Shown: positions 17,311 to 27,363, counted from the first letter of the stretch. The stretch: 64,000 nt of DNA from Variovorax soli NBRC 106424 (GCF_001591385.1 NZ_BCUU01000009.1:1-64000), one strand, 5' to 3'. Notes: generated by a model from the letters alone, not told the origin. Numbers and translations are program-made.

Positions 17311-17649
17311 TCAGCCTGCCAGGAGCGCGTCGACGCGCGTGGCGCAGTCGATGTCGGTGGACGAGATCCCGCCCACGTCATGCGTATTGAAGCGCACCAC
17401 GCAGCGGTTGTAGTGCACCGAGAGATCCGGGTGGTGGTCCTGAACATGCGCCACCATCGCCACCGCGTTCACAAAGGCGATGGTCTCGAAGTAGTTGGCA
17501 AAGCTGAAGGTCTTCTCGATGGCGACGCTGGCACCATCGCCCGACAGCTTCCAGCCGTCGAGGCGGGCGAGGGCGGTGACGGCTTCGGTGGCGCTCATGG
17601 CCCGGCGGGGCTGGCCTTGCCAGACCTTGGGTTGGAACATGCTGCTCAT
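17311..17649 (-). CDS. phhB: 4a-hydroxytetrahydrobiopterin dehydratase
   Basis: Pterin-4a-carbinolamine dehydratase of 112 residues. It has WKLSGDGASVAIEKTFSF and the HHPDLSVHYNRCVVRF core with the catalytic histidines, followed by THDVGGIS. It recycles the pterin cofactor of aromatic amino acid hydroxylases; in bacteria without such hydroxylases another role is possible. A GAAAGAGG ribosome-binding site precedes the ATG. It lies 27 bases after the M48 peptidase gene on the same strand. Confidence 0.92.
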   Translation of the reverse strand: MSSMFQPKVWQGQPRRAMSATEAVTALARLDGWKLSGDGASVAIEKTFSFANYFETIAFVNAVAMVAHVQDHHPDLSVHYNRCVVRFNTHDVGGISSTDIDCATRVDALLAG

Positions 17650-17676
17650 GGCGTGCCTCTTTCTTGACGTGCGTAC

Positions 17677-18936
17677 TCAGGCCGCGGCCATGCGAGCGAG
17701 GCGCTCGGAGGCGGGCGGGTGGGAGTAGTAGAACTTGACGAACACCGGGTCGGGCGTGAGCGTCGACGCGTTGTCCTGGTAGAGCTTGAGCAGGGCGTTG
17801 GACAGGTCGGTGCTGCTCGTCTGTGCGACCGCATAGGCGTCTGCCTCGAACTCGTGCTTGCGCGAGAGCATGGCTGCCAGGGGCGACAGGAAAACAGCAA
17901 AGACCGGCACGGCCAGCATGAACAGCAGCAGGGCCAGCGCATCGTTGGGCGCAGCCATGTTCGGCTGCACGCCCAGGCCGGTATAGAACCAGGCCTGCGA
18001 AGACATCCAGCCGAGCAGCGCGAAGCCGGCCAGGCTCATCGCGAACATGGCCACCATCCGCTTCAACACGTGACGATGCTTGAAGTGGCCCAGCTCGTGC
18101 GCCAGCACCGCCTCCACCTCGCCGGCATTGAGCTGGCGAAGCAGCGTGTCGTAGAACACCACGCGCTTGCTCGCACCGAAGCCGGTGAAGTACGCATTGG
18201 CATGCGCGCTGCGGCGGCTGCCGTCCATCACGAACAAGCCCTTGGCGGCAAAGCCGCAGCGCTTCATCAGCGCGGTGACGCGGTTCTTGAGCGTGGCGTC
18301 GTCCAGCGGCTGGAACTTGTTGAACAGCGGCGCGATGAAGGTCGGGTAGACGAGCATCAGCGTCAGGTTGAAGCCCACCCACACCAGCCATGCCCACAGC
18401 CACCAGCGCGCGCCGGCTGCACCCATGAGCCACAGGATGAGCGCCGCCAGCGGCAGGCCGATGAGGGCGCCGACCAGCGCGCCCTTGAGCGCGTCGGCCA
18501 CCCACAGGCGCCAGGTCATCTTGTTGAAGCCGAAGCGCTCTTCCAGGCGGAAGGTCTGCCAGAGCGAGAAGGGCAGCTCGAGCAGGCCGCCGATCAGGCT
18601 GAAGCAGGCCAGCAGGGCCAGCTGCTGCCACATGCCGCCGCCCAGCAGGTCGCCCAGGCCGCGGTTGAGCAGGTCCAGGCCGCCCAGCAGCGTCCAGCCC
18701 AGCAGTACGGCCGATCCCCAGGCCATCTCCAGGATGCCGAAGCGGCTCTTGGCCACGGTGTAGTCGGCCGCCTTCTGGTGCGCCGCCAGCGTGATGGTGC
18801 CGGCAAAGGCGGCGGGCACCGCGTCGCGGTGCTGCGCCACGTGGCGGATCTGGCGCGAGGCCAGCCAGAACTTCAGCAGCAGGCCGGCTGCCAGGGCGGC
18901 GGCAAAGGCGTAGGTCAGGATCAGCGAGGCGGACAT
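17677..18936 (-). CDS. M48 family zinc metallopeptidase (Ste24-like)
   Basis: Membrane-embedded zinc peptidase of 419 residues related to CaaX protease Ste24. The zinc motif HELGH is at residues 280-284 and a second ligand lies in the downstream EFEADAYA segment. Several hydrophobic helices precede and follow the catalytic region, as in Ste24, giving it a large membrane part. Bacterial members are thought to act in membrane-protein quality control. The start at 18936 gives a hydrophobic N-terminus (MSASLILTYAFAAALAAG); it is divergent from orn. Confidence 0.9.
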   Translation of the reverse strand: MSASLILTYAFAAALAAGLLLKFWLASRQIRHVAQHRDAVPAAFAGTITLAAHQKAADYTVAKSRFGILEMAWGSAVLLGWTLLGGLDLLNRGLGDLLGGGMWQQLALLACFSLIGGLLELPFSLWQTFRLEERFGFNKMTWRLWVADALKGALVGALIGLPLAALILWLMGAAGARWWLWAWLVWVGFNLTLMLVYPTFIAPLFNKFQPLDDATLKNRVTALMKRCGFAAKGLFVMDGSRRSAHANAYFTGFGASKRVVFYDTLLRQLNAGEVEAVLAHELGHFKHRHVLKRMVAMFAMSLAGFALLGWMSSQAWFYTGLGVQPNMAAPNDALALLLFMLAVPVFAVFLSPLAAMLSRKHEFEADAYAVAQTSSTDLSNALLKLYQDNASTLTPDPVFVKFYYSHPPASERLARMAAA

Positions 18937-18961
18937 GCGGGGCGCAGTGTAGGCCATCGAC

Positions 18962-18967
18962 GACAAT
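18962..18967 (+). promoter_or_regulatory. -10-like box placed for a leaderless orn transcript
   Basis: GACAAT (4 of 6 consensus bases) ends exactly six bases before the orn ATG, and there is no Shine-Dalgarno site. It is the weakest of the five boxes with this spacing in the window and is supported mainly by the shared geometry. Confidence 0.3.
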
Positions 18968-18973
18968 CGCCCG

Positions 18974-19606
18974 ATGCACGAACCGATTGACCCGAACCCT
19001 TCCGCACCCATTCAGGCGCCCGCTGGCGAGCCAGCCGCACAAGCCCCCGCCAGCCTGAAGAAGAGCGACCAGAACCTGGTCTGGCTGGACTGCGAAATGA
19101 GCGGGCTCGATCCCGAAAAGGAGCGCCTGCTGGAAATTGCCGTGGTCGTCACCGGGCCGAACCTCACGCCCCGCATCGACGGCCCCGTTCTGGTCATCCA
19201 TCAGAGCGACGAGGTCCTGGACGGCATGGATGCCTGGAACAAGGGCACGCACGGGCGCAGCGGCCTGATCGACAAGGTCAAGGCGTCCGCCGTCGACGAA
19301 GCGGCGGCCGAAAAGCAGCTGCTCGAGTTCATCTCCCGTTACGTGCCCAAGAACGGCTCGCCCATGTGCGGCAACACCATCGGCCAGGACCGGCGTTTCC
19401 TGGTCAAGTACATGCCCAAGCTGGAAGCCTTCTTCCACTACCGCAACCTGGACGTGAGCACGCTCAAGGAACTGGCCAAGCGCTGGAAGCCCGCCGCCTA
19501 CAGCGCCTTCAAGAAGCAGCAGGCGCACACGGCCCTGGCCGACGTGCACGAGTCCATCGACGAGCTCGAGCACTACCGGGAAACCTTCCTGAAAATCAAT
19601 GATTAG
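18974..19606 (+). CDS. orn: oligoribonuclease
   Basis: Essential 3'-5' exoribonuclease that degrades two- to five-nucleotide RNAs, including pGpG from cyclic-di-GMP breakdown. The DEDDh residues lie in [32 protein letters not shown] and [12 protein letters not shown]. The protein is 210 residues, about 28 longer than E. coli Orn because of a Pro/Ala-rich N-terminal extension. An ATG-less internal start would be needed to remove it, so the extension is probably real. No ribosome-binding site is seen. Confidence 0.95.
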   Translation: MHEPIDPNPSAPIQAPAGEPAAQAPASLKKSDQNLVWLDCEMSGLDPEKERLLEIAVVVTGPNLTPRIDGPVLVIHQSDEVLDGMDAWNKGTHGRSGLIDKVKASAVDEAAAEKQLLEFISRYVPKNGSPMCGNTIGQDRRFLVKYMPKLEAFFHYRNLDVSTLKELAKRWKPAAYSAFKKQQAHTALADVHESIDELEHYRETFLKIND

Positions 19607-19623
19607 GTAAAAACCCGAAGCCA

Positions 19624-19641
19624 TGTGATAATCGCAGGCTT
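19624..19641 (+). promoter_or_regulatory. extended -10 promoter of the DEAD-box helicase
   Basis: TGTGATAAT (extended -10) is followed by three bases and AGGCTT, matching the pattern of the rpsP, rplU and fmdB promoters in this window. It would yield a leader of roughly 210 bases before the helicase start codon. Confidence 0.55.
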
Positions 19642-19655
19642 CGCGAAATGTCCGG

Positions 19656-19800
19656 TGCGCATGAAGATGCGCAACCAAGGCCGGCAGCGAGTTCCCGCAT
19701 CTCCCTATCTTGCACAGCGTGCCCCTTTGAATGGGCCGCAGCCCGGTGCCTTCTGACCGAGCTGAATGTCGTTGGATGGTTGATGTTTTTTGACCATCCA
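19656..19800 (+). promoter_or_regulatory. structured long 5' leader of the DEAD-box helicase
   Basis: Two perfect stem-loops are present: TGCGCAT-GAAG-ATGCGCA (19656-19673) and TGGATGGT / ACCATCCA (19773-19780 and 19793-19800) with a T-rich 12-base loop. No conserved small open frame was recognised in the 200-base leader. Long leaders of DEAD-box helicase mRNAs elsewhere mediate cold or autogenous control; this use here is inferred. Confidence 0.45.
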
Positions 19801-19852
19801 CGGCAAGCAAGGCCCCACGGCTCTTGTTTTGCGTGCAAGAAAGTTTGCTTTC

Positions 19853-21631
19853 ATGACCGACGCTTTTGAAGCGCAGGGCGATCTCGCGCCCGCGCAATCC
19901 GTTTCCGTATCCGCCGAATTCAATGCCGGCGTTGAATCGCCCGAGCTGGAGGCGCTCGACGCCGCCGCGGCACCCCAGGAACCCAACGGCTTTGCCCGCC
20001 TGGGCCTGTCGCCGCAACTGCTGGCCGCCGTCGAGAGCCTGGGCTTCAGCCAGCCCACCGCGGTGCAGGACAAGGCCATTCCCCTGGCCATGGGCACCGA
20101 TGCCAAGGGTTTTGTCGACCTCATGGTCTCCAGCCAGACCGGCAGCGGCAAGACGGCGGCCTTCCTGCTGCCCGTGCTCCACACCCTGATCCAGCAGCAG
20201 GCCGAAGCCGAAGAGGCTGCCCGCGCCGAATTCCAGCGCCTGGCCGCCGAGGCCGCCGCCCGCGGCGAGCCCGCCCCCAAGCGCCCCAAGCGCAAGGACC
20301 CGACCAACTCGCGCAACTTCAAGCCTGCCGTGCCCGGCGCCCTGGTGCTGTGCCCCACGCGTGAACTGGCGCAGCAGGTGGCGCATGACGCCATCGGCCT
20401 GGTGCAGCACTGCCGCGGCCTGCGCATCGCCAGCGTGGTGGGCGGCATGCCCTACCAGCTGCAGATCGCGCGCCTGCAGAACGCCAACCTCGTGGTGGCC
20501 ACGCCCGGGCGCCTGCTGGACCTGCAGCGTTCGATGCAGATCAAGCTGGACCAGGTGCAGTTCCTGGTGGTCGACGAAGCCGACCGCATGCTCGACCTCG
20601 GCTTTGCCGACGATCTGGCCGAGATCAACCAGCTGACCATCGAGCGCAAGCAGACCATGATGTTCAGCGCCACTTTTGCGCCGCGCATTCAGCAACTGGC
20701 CGCGCGCGTGATGCGCCAGCCGCAGCGCGTGCAGATCGACACGCCGCAGGAAAAGCACGCCAACATCAAGCAGGTGATGTTCTGGGCCGACAACGCCCAG
20801 CACAAGCGCAAGCTGCTCGACCACTGGCTGCGCGACACCAGCATCAACCAGGCGATCGTCTTCGCCAGCACGCAAGTCGAATGCGACGGGCTGGCCAACG
20901 ATTTGCAGCAAGAGGGCTTCTCCGCCGTGGCGCTGCACGGCGCACTGAGCCAGGGCCTGCGCAACCGCCGACTGATGGCGCTGCGCAACGGCCAGGTGCA
21001 GATCCTGGTGGCCACCGATGTGGCGGCGCGCGGCATCGACGTGCCCACCATCACCCACGTCTTCAACTTCGGCCTGCCGATGAAGGCGGAGGACTACACC
21101 CACCGCATCGGCCGAACGGGCCGCGCCGGCCGCCAGGGCCTGGCCGTGACCTTTGCCGAGTTCCGCGATCGCCGCAAGATCTTCGACATCGAGGCCTACT
21201 CGCGCCAGCAGTTCACGGCAGAAACCATTCCAGGTCTGGAGCCGCAGCAGCGCTTCCCGCAGTCGCGCCCGCATGGCGACTTCGGCGGCCGTGGTCGCGA
21301 CAACCGCGACCACCATTCGCGTGACCGCAAGTTCGGCGGCGGCGGCCAGCGTTCTTCGGGCGGCGGCTTTGGCGAGCAGCGCCATGGCTTCGGTGGCGGC
21401 AACGGCTTCGGCGGTGGCCGCGGCCATGGCGGCCCGCGCGACGAAGGCGGCGGCTACGGCCGCAAGTCTGGCTGGGGTGACAACGCCCACCGCGGCGATG
21501 GCCAGCGCCGTGGCGACGGCTTCGGCTTCCAGCAGCGCGACGGTGGACATCGCGGCAACGGCGGTGGTGCGCGCAGCTTCGCGCCGCGCGACGGCCAGCC
21601 GGCCAAGCGCGCCTTCAAGCCCGGCCGCTGA
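19853..21631 (+). CDS. DEAD-box ATP-dependent RNA helicase (RhlE-like)
   Basis: RNA helicase of 592 residues. The core shows the Q-motif region FARLGLSPQLLAAVESLGF, motif I SSQTGSGKT, PTRELA, motif II VDEADRMLD, motif III MFSAT, and motif VI YTHRIGRTGRAGR. An insert of about 40 charged residues (QAEAEEAARAEFQRL...) lies between motifs I and Ia. The last 120 residues form a Gly/Arg/Asp-rich RGG-like tail suited to RNA binding. The start at 19853 has an AAGAAAG site; the frame is open 63 bases further upstream. A bidirectional terminator follows. Confidence 0.92.
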   Translation: MTDAFEAQGDLAPAQSVSVSAEFNAGVESPELEALDAAAAPQEPNGFARLGLSPQLLAAVESLGFSQPTAVQDKAIPLAMGTDAKGFVDLMVSSQTGSGKTAAFLLPVLHTLIQQQAEAEEAARAEFQRLAAEAAARGEPAPKRPKRKDPTNSRNFKPAVPGALVLCPTRELAQQVAHDAIGLVQHCRGLRIASVVGGMPYQLQIARLQNANLVVATPGRLLDLQRSMQIKLDQVQFLVVDEADRMLDLGFADDLAEINQLTIERKQTMMFSATFAPRIQQLAARVMRQPQRVQIDTPQEKHANIKQVMFWADNAQHKRKLLDHWLRDTSINQAIVFASTQVECDGLANDLQQEGFSAVALHGALSQGLRNRRLMALRNGQVQILVATDVAARGIDVPTITHVFNFGLPMKAEDYTHRIGRTGRAGRQGLAVTFAEFRDRRKIFDIEAYSRQQFTAETIPGLEPQQRFPQSRPHGDFGGRGRDNRDHHSRDRKFGGGGQRSSGGGFGEQRHGFGGGNGFGGGRGHGGPRDEGGGYGRKSGWGDNAHRGDGQRRGDGFGFQQRDGGHRGNGGGARSFAPRDGQPAKRAFKPGR

Positions 21632-21683
21632 TCGCGCCTCGCCCGGCCCGCAAGGGCCGATGGCGAACAAGCCAGGCAAAACA

Positions 21684-21723
21684 AAAAGCCCGACTCCGCA
21701 AGGAGCCGGGCTTTTGTTTTTCA
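21684..21723. terminator. bidirectional rho-independent terminator
   Basis: A 14-base inverted repeat with one mismatch, AAAAGCCCGACTCC / GGAGCCGGGCTTTT, around a GCAA loop. T-rich tracts exist on both strands, so it can end the helicase transcript and, from the other side, the ispB-tRNA-Pro transcript. Confidence 0.88.
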
Positions 21724-21734
21724 AAACAGGAATC

Positions 21735-21811
21735 TGGTCGGGGTGAGAGGATTCGAACCTCCGGCCTCTACGTCCCGAACGTAGCGCTCTACCAGGCTAA
21801 GCTACACCCCG
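21735..21811 (-). tRNA. tRNA-Pro (anticodon CGG)
   Basis: A 77-base cloverleaf on the minus strand. The acceptor stem pairs CGGGGTG with CACCCCG, with discriminator A and an encoded CCA. The anticodon arm is CTACG-TTCGGGA-CGTAG, giving anticodon CGG for the codon CCG. The T arm contains GGTTCGAATCC. It lies 40 bases after the ispB stop on the same strand with no terminator between, so it is probably processed from an ispB read-through transcript. Confidence 0.96.
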
Positions 21812-21851
21812 AAGTGCAGTGAATTGAGAAAGCGGCCTTGTGTTTTTGACT

Positions 21852-22838
21852 TCAGGCGCGTCGCTCAGTCAGCTGAGCCGCTAATTGTAGCAAACCTTCG
21901 GCGTGTTGATTGCGCGCAAGTGCAGGAAGTGCATCAATTGCGCGTTGAGCCTCCGCGGCTGCTGCTGCGCGCGTGGCTTCCAGTGCGCCGGTCTGTTTCA
22001 CGATCGCAACGATCTGCGGCAGTTGCGTGGTGTCGCCGGCTTCGATGGCGGCCTTGATCAATGCGCGCTGCTCGTCGGTGCCGCGCTGCATGGCGAGGAT
22101 GAGCGGCAGTGTGGTCTTGCCTTCGCGCAGGTCGTCGCCCAGGTTCTTGCCGGTCTCGTTGGCGTCGCCCGCGTAGTCGAGCACGTCGTCGATGACCTGG
22201 AAGGCGGTGCCCAGCGCCTGGCCATAGGTGGCGCAGGCTTCTTCCACTTCGGGCGGTGCCTTGGCCAGCACCGCCGCAAGCCTGGTGCTGGCCTCGAAGA
22301 GCTTGGCGGTCTTGGAGCGGATCACGCGCAGGTACGCCGCCTCGTCCAGGCTGGCGTCGTGCATGTTCATGAGCTGCAGCACCTCGCCTTCGGCAATGAT
22401 GTTCGTGGCTTCGGCCAGGATCTCCATCACGCGCATGTCGTGGGCATCCAGCATCATCTGGAAGGCGCGCGAATACAGGAAGTCGCCCACCAGCACGCTG
22501 GCCGGGTTGCCGAAGGATTCGTTGGCGGTGGGGCGGCCGCGGCGCAGGGTGGATTCGTCCACCACGTCGTCATGCAGCAGCGTGGCCGTATGGATGAACT
22601 CGATGACCGCCGCCAGGTTGTAGTGCTGCGTGCCCTTGTACTCGAGCGCGCCGCTCATCAGCAGGAGCAGGGCCGGCCGCAGGCGCTTGCCGCCGGCGGA
22701 AATGATGTAGCGCGAAACCTCGCTGACGAGCGGCACGCCCGTGTCCAGGCGATTGGCGATGACTCGGTCGACTTCGACCATGTCGTCGGCGATAAGGCCG
22801 AGCACGGACGCGGTATTGGTTGCGGCGGAAACTGGCAA
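21852..22838 (-). CDS. ispB: octaprenyl diphosphate synthase
   Basis: Trans-polyprenyl diphosphate synthase of 328 residues that makes the ubiquinone side chain. The two aspartate-rich motifs are LLHDDVVDES and FQVIDDVLDYAGD, with GGKRLRPALLLL upstream. I place the start at TTG 22838, since no ATG or GTG lies between it and the conserved core at a reasonable distance; this makes the N-terminus LPVSAATNT. A minus-strand TATAAT lies about 70 bases upstream. It is divergent from rplU, the usual arrangement. Confidence 0.93.
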   Translation of the reverse strand: MPVSAATNTASVLGLIADDMVEVDRVIANRLDTGVPLVSEVSRYIISAGGKRLRPALLLLMSGALEYKGTQHYNLAAVIEFIHTATLLHDDVVDESTLRRGRPTANESFGNPASVLVGDFLYSRAFQMMLDAHDMRVMEILAEATNIIAEGEVLQLMNMHDASLDEAAYLRVIRSKTAKLFEASTRLAAVLAKAPPEVEEACATYGQALGTAFQVIDDVLDYAGDANETGKNLGDDLREGKTTLPLILAMQRGTDEQRALIKAAIEAGDTTQLPQIVAIVKQTGALEATRAAAAAEAQRAIDALPALARNQHAEGLLQLAAQLTERRA

Positions 22839-22906
22839 GTCGCGGGGCGCCTGGCGCCGGAGGAAGGGTGGAGGGGAGGCGGACCTGCGTCCGCCGGCAG
22901 CCGGCA

Positions 22907-22912
22907 ATTATA
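22907..22912 (-). promoter_or_regulatory. candidate -10 box for ispB
   Basis: A consensus TATAAT on the minus strand, about 70 bases upstream of the proposed ispB start, inside the divergent ispB-rplU region. No -35 element was found at the expected distance. Confidence 0.4.
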
Positions 22913-22986
22913 GGGAGAGGCTCACGCGCCCTCCGGCGCCGGATGGGGCCGGCCCCAGGCCGCCCACTGGCTTCCGGAGTGCTTCG

Positions 22987-23004
22987 TGCTAGAATATTGG
23001 GCTT
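22987..23004 (+). promoter_or_regulatory. extended -10 promoter of rplU-rpmA-obgE
   Basis: TGCTAGAAT (extended -10) is followed by three bases and GGGCTT, the layout shared with the rpsP, helicase and fmdB promoters. The predicted leader is about 105 bases and contains a CTTCGT/ACGAAG hairpin shortly after the transcription start. Confidence 0.6.
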
Positions 23005-23105
23005 CGTGGAAATTCGTCTACGAAGCTTCGATGGGCTCTTGGCTGGCCCTGGCCGGTTACTTGTTGACTGGCTGCAGTCTGAGCCCGCATTCCAAGAGGT
23101 TAAAC

Positions 23106-23417
23106 ATGTACGCGGTCATAAAAACCGGTGGCAAGCAGTATCGCGTTGCTTCCGGCGAGAAAATCAAAGTAGAACAGATTGCTGCGGACGTTGGCCAGGA
23201 AATCGTGATCGACCAGGTTCTGGCTGTCGGCAACGGCAGCGATATCAAGGTCGGCACGCCCCTGGTGTCCGGCGCAACGGTGACGGCCACGGTGCTGTCG
23301 CACGGCAAGCACGACAAGGTTCGCATCTTCAAGATGCGCCGTCGCAAGCACTATCAGAAACGTCAAGGCCATCGCCAGCAGTTCACCGAACTGCAAATCG
23401 GCGCGATTGCTGGCTAA
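23106..23417 (+). CDS. rplU: 50S ribosomal protein L21
   Basis: Large-subunit protein of 103 residues beginning [14 protein letters not shown] and containing [20 protein letters not shown] near the C-terminus, both diagnostic. The ATG follows an AGAGGT site. The open frame extends upstream through the leader but without conservation. rpmA starts 12 bases after its stop. Confidence 0.98.
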   Translation: MYAVIKTGGKQYRVASGEKIKVEQIAADVGQEIVIDQVLAVGNGSDIKVGTPLVSGATVTATVLSHGKHDKVRIFKMRRRKHYQKRQGHRQQFTELQIGAIAG

Positions 23418-23429
23418 GGAGCGGACACC

Positions 23430-23690
23430 ATGGCACAGAAAAAAGGCGGCGGCTCTACGCGAAACGGGCGCGATTCCAAGCCCAAGATGCTCGGCGTGAA
23501 GGCCTTCGGCGGCGAACTGATCAGCGCAGGCTCGATCATCGTGCGCCAGCGCGGCACGCAATTCCACCCCGGCACCAATGTCGGCGTTGGCAAGGATCAC
23601 ACCCTCTATGCACTGGTCGACGGCCACGTGTCGTTCAGCACCAAGGGTTCGCTGAACAAGCACACGGTCACCGTGACGCCCGCGGCCTAA
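23430..23690 (+). CDS. rpmA: 50S ribosomal protein L27
   Basis: Protein of 86 residues whose N-terminus [15 protein letters not shown] reaches the peptidyl-transferase centre. It also has the [21 protein letters not shown] block followed by GT-x-FHPG. The short N-terminal peptide found in Firmicutes L27 is absent, as expected for proteobacteria. Co-transcribed with rplU; a terminator-like hairpin separates it from obgE. Confidence 0.98.
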   Translation: MAQKKGGGSTRNGRDSKPKMLGVKAFGGELISAGSIIVRQRGTQFHPGTNVGVGKDHTLYALVDGHVSFSTKGSLNKHTVTVTPAA

Positions 23691-23718
23691 AAGCCCGGTC
23701 ACCTCGATCGTGAACCCG

Positions 23719-23747
23719 AAGCCCCGCCTGGCGGGGCTTTCTTGTTT
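23719..23747 (+). terminator. rho-independent terminator between rpmA and obgE
   Basis: AAGCCCCG / CGGGGCTT stem with a CCTGG loop, followed by a short T-rich stretch. It lies 28 bases after the rpmA stop. It probably ends most rplU-rpmA transcripts while letting some read into obgE. Confidence 0.75.
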
Positions 23748-23764
23748 GTAAACTTGGAAAGTAG

Positions 23765-24832
<1,068 letters not shown>

Positions 24833-24894
24833 GCCTGCGCTGCCGCGGCGCGAGCTCCGTCCAACAATCGATCCGTCAATTCTCAAGAAAGTCG

Positions 24895-26040
24895 ATGACT
24901 GCCAAAGCTGGTTCCACGGTTCTTCGCGACGCCCGTCGCATCGTCGTCAAGGTCGGTTCCAGCCTGGTGACCAACGAGGGGCGCGGGCTGGATGAGGCGG
25001 CGATCGGCGAGTGGTGCCGGCAGCTGGCGCTGCTGGTGCGCGACGGCCGGGAAGTGGTGATGGTTTCCAGCGGCGCCATCGCCGAAGGCATGAAGCGCCT
25101 GGGCTGGCGGACCCGGCCGCACGAGGTGCACGAGCTGCAGGCGGCCGCGGCGGTCGGGCAGATGGGCCTGGCCCAGATGTACGAGACCAAGCTGCGCGAG
25201 AACGATCTGGGCAGCGCGCAAGTGCTGCTCACCCACGCCGACCTGGCTGATCGCGAGCGCTATCTGAATGCCCGTTCCACGCTGCTCACGCTGCTGGGCC
25301 TGGGCGTGGTGCCGGTGATCAACGAGAACGACACCGTCGTCAACGACGAGATCAAGTTCGGCGACAACGACACATTGGGCGCCCTCGTGGCCAACCTGGT
25401 CGAGGCCGACGCGCTGGTGATCCTGACCGACCAGAAGGGCCTGTACACGGCCGACCCGCGCAAGGACCCGGCCGCACAGTTCGTGCATGAGGCCGCCGCG
25501 GGCGACCCGGCGCTGGAGGCCATGGCCGGCGGCGCGGGCAGCAGCATCGGCAAGGGCGGCATGATCACCAAGATCCTGGCGGCCAAGCGCGCGGCCGGTT
25601 CGGGGGCGTCCACCGTGATCGCCTGGGGCCGCGAGGCGGATGCGCTGGTGCGCCTGTCCAAGGGCGATGCCATCGGCACGCTGCTGGTGGCGCAAACGCC
25701 CAAGCACCAGGCGCGCAAGCGCTGGATGGCCGACCACCTGCAGTTGCGCGGTGCGGTGAGCGTGGATGCCGGGGCGGCCGCCAAGCTGCGCGGCGAAGGC
25801 AAGAGCCTGCTGCCCATCGGCATGACGGCGGTGGAAGGCGAGTTTTCGCGCGGCGACGTGATCGCGGTGCGCGGCCCCGATGGCGGCGAAGTGGCGCGCG
25901 GCCTGGCCAACTACTCGAGCGCCGAAGCGCGGCTGTTGTGCCGCAAGGCGTCGGGCGAAATCGAGCGGCTGCTCGGTTACGTGGCCGAGCCCGAGATGAT
26001 CCACCGCGACAACATGATCCTGACTGCTGTCGCGGTCTGA
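24895..26040 (+). CDS. proB: glutamate 5-kinase
   Basis: First enzyme of proline biosynthesis, 381 residues. The amino-acid-kinase domain contains [32 protein letters not shown] and [19 protein letters not shown]; the C-terminal PUA domain covers about residues 280-370. It lies 62 bases after obgE. Placing proB after obgE is common in betaproteobacteria. The next gene is convergent. Confidence 0.96.
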   Translation: MTAKAGSTVLRDARRIVVKVGSSLVTNEGRGLDEAAIGEWCRQLALLVRDGREVVMVSSGAIAEGMKRLGWRTRPHEVHELQAAAAVGQMGLAQMYETKLRENDLGSAQVLLTHADLADRERYLNARSTLLTLLGLGVVPVINENDTVVNDEIKFGDNDTLGALVANLVEADALVILTDQKGLYTADPRKDPAAQFVHEAAAGDPALEAMAGGAGSSIGKGGMITKILAAKRAAGSGASTVIAWGREADALVRLSKGDAIGTLLVAQTPKHQARKRWMADHLQLRGAVSVDAGAAAKLRGEGKSLLPIGMTAVEGEFSRGDVIAVRGPDGGEVARGLANYSSAEARLLCRKASGEIERLLGYVAEPEMIHRDNMILTAVAV

Positions 26041-26092
26041 TCTGCACGGGGGGTGCGGAAGTGGGCAGGCTGCCTGGCCTGCCTGCGATGTC

Positions 26093-26641
26093 TCAGTCGA
26101 TGTAGTGCGGCTTTTTCAGGGCCTGGACCATCTCGCCCGTGGTGCCGCGCGGCGCGCCGCTGCGGCAGATGGCCTGCCGCGCCAGGGCAAGGCTGTAGCG
26201 CGTCTTGGCCTGTCCCAGCGGCTGCCACTCCGGGTTCTCGACCGGATGCCATGCATCGCCGCTGTAGCGGGCGTAGGTCTTGATTTCACCCGTGGCGCAG
26301 CGCACGCCGTCGTAGAAGGCATTGAGCGCAGCGCCCGGCCCGGTGCTCTTGGCGATGGCGACATAGCGCACCACGCCGTCGTCGGTAATGGCAAGTGTCT
26401 TGGGATCGACGCCGTACTTCAGGTCGTACACCCGCGGCATGTCGATCTCGAGCATGCGCCGCTGGTCGAATTCCGGCGCCGGCGGCACCGGAGATTCCTT
26501 CCAGTCAGGGTCGGTGAAAAGCTGCGCTGACGCGGCCTGGGCCAGCACGAGTGCGGGCAGGGCGGCGCCAAGCAGCCGGCTAGCGCGGCGCAAGAAGCTG
26601 GCTGGGCGCCGGTGCGGCACCCTCGGGGGCAGACGGGACAT
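26093..26641 (-). CDS. CNP1-like family exported protein
   Basis: Protein of 182 residues from the CNP1-like family (PF08750), function unknown. An N-terminal signal peptide ([20 protein letters not shown]) is followed by [13 protein letters not shown] and a conserved mid-region with [20 protein letters not shown]. The ATG at 26641 lies inside rppH, a 62-base out-of-frame overlap. A TTG at 26593 would cut the overlap to 14 bases and leave a more typical 23-residue signal peptide, so the true start is uncertain. It follows rppH and is convergent with proB. Confidence 0.75.
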   Translation of the reverse strand: MSRLPPRVPHRRPASFLRRASRLLGAALPALVLAQAASAQLFTDPDWKESPVPPAPEFDQRRMLEIDMPRVYDLKYGVDPKTLAITDDGVVRYVAIAKSTGPGAALNAFYDGVRCATGEIKTYARYSGDAWHPVENPEWQPLGQAKTRYSLALARQAICRSGAPRGTTGEMVQALKKPHYID

Positions 26642-27239
26642 TGGGATCGGGATCGAAGGAGGCGCCGGGCGGCAGCTCGAAGTTCGGCTCGTGCCCGCCG
26701 ACGGCGGGATGGCGATCGAACTCGCGGCCGCGCACGTTGCCACGCAGAAAGCGGTTGCGGAAATCCTGGCGGGGCAGGTAGCGGGCGAGTTCGGTCAGCG
26801 CCATTTCATAGACGCCGCGCTTGAACTCGACGACGACGTCCAGCGGAACCCAGTAGTCGTGCCAGCGCCAGGCGTCGAATTCCGGGTGGTCGGTGGCGCG
26901 AAGATTCAGGTCCCAGTCGTGACCGGTGAGTTGAAGCAGATACCAGATCTGCTTCTGGCCCTTGTAGTGGCCGCGCGCGTCGCGGCGGATGAACCGATCC
27001 GGCACCTCGTAGCGCAACCAGTCGCGGGTGCGGGCCACGATGCGCACATGTTCCGGCGATAGGCCGACCTCCTCATGCAGCTCCCGATACATGGCCTGCT
27101 CGGGGCTTTCGCCGCGGTCGATTCCGCCTTGCGGAAACTGCCATGAATGGGTGCGTATGCGCTTGCCCCAGAAAACCTGATTGCGATGGTTGAGCAGGAT
27201 GATGCCGACGTTGGGCCTGAAGCCATCTCGGTCGAGCAT
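26580..27239 (-). CDS. rppH: RNA pyrophosphohydrolase
   Basis: Nudix enzyme of 219 residues that removes pyrophosphate from mRNA 5' ends and so triggers decay. It begins [18 protein letters not shown], and the Nudix box is [20 protein letters not shown] at residues 38-57, followed by VGL. The last 50 residues are a low-complexity, Pro-rich tail. A minus-strand promoter (TTGCCG, 16 bases, CATAAT) lies about 30 bases upstream. Divergent from proS. Confidence 0.95.
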   Translation of the reverse strand: MLDRDGFRPNVGIILLNHRNQVFWGKRIRTHSWQFPQGGIDRGESPEQAMYRELHEEVGLSPEHVRIVARTRDWLRYEVPDRFIRRDARGHYKGQKQIWYLLQLTGHDWDLNLRATDHPEFDAWRWHDYWVPLDVVVEFKRGVYEMALTELARYLPRQDFRNRFLRGNVRGREFDRHPAVGGHEPNFELPPGASFDPDPNVPSAPEGAAPAPSQLLAPR

Positions 27240-27268
27240 AATCGAACCCCAATTTTTGAACTGAGTCG

Positions 27269-27296
27269 ATTATGCATGCCGGGTTGCGCTCGGCAA
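27269..27296 (-). promoter_or_regulatory. promoter of rppH
   Basis: On the minus strand, TTGCCG (-35, 4 of 6) and CATAAT (-10, 5 of 6) are separated by 16 bases, about 30 bases before the rppH start codon. This is the only promoter in the window with both elements recognisable at normal spacing. Confidence 0.55.
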
Positions 27297-27363
27297 GTAG
27301 ACCGGTTTCCTGGCCCTGGCCCCGGGGCATCCTGTTTTTCCCGCATATCTGAGCCGCCACCCG

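Noticed and set aside
17378-21724. 1,448-codon open frame on the minus strand
   Set aside because: It covers orn, the helicase and part of the M48 gene in another frame. Its composition is Ala/Arg/His/Gly-biased, as expected for shadow frames in GC-rich DNA, with no recognisable domain.
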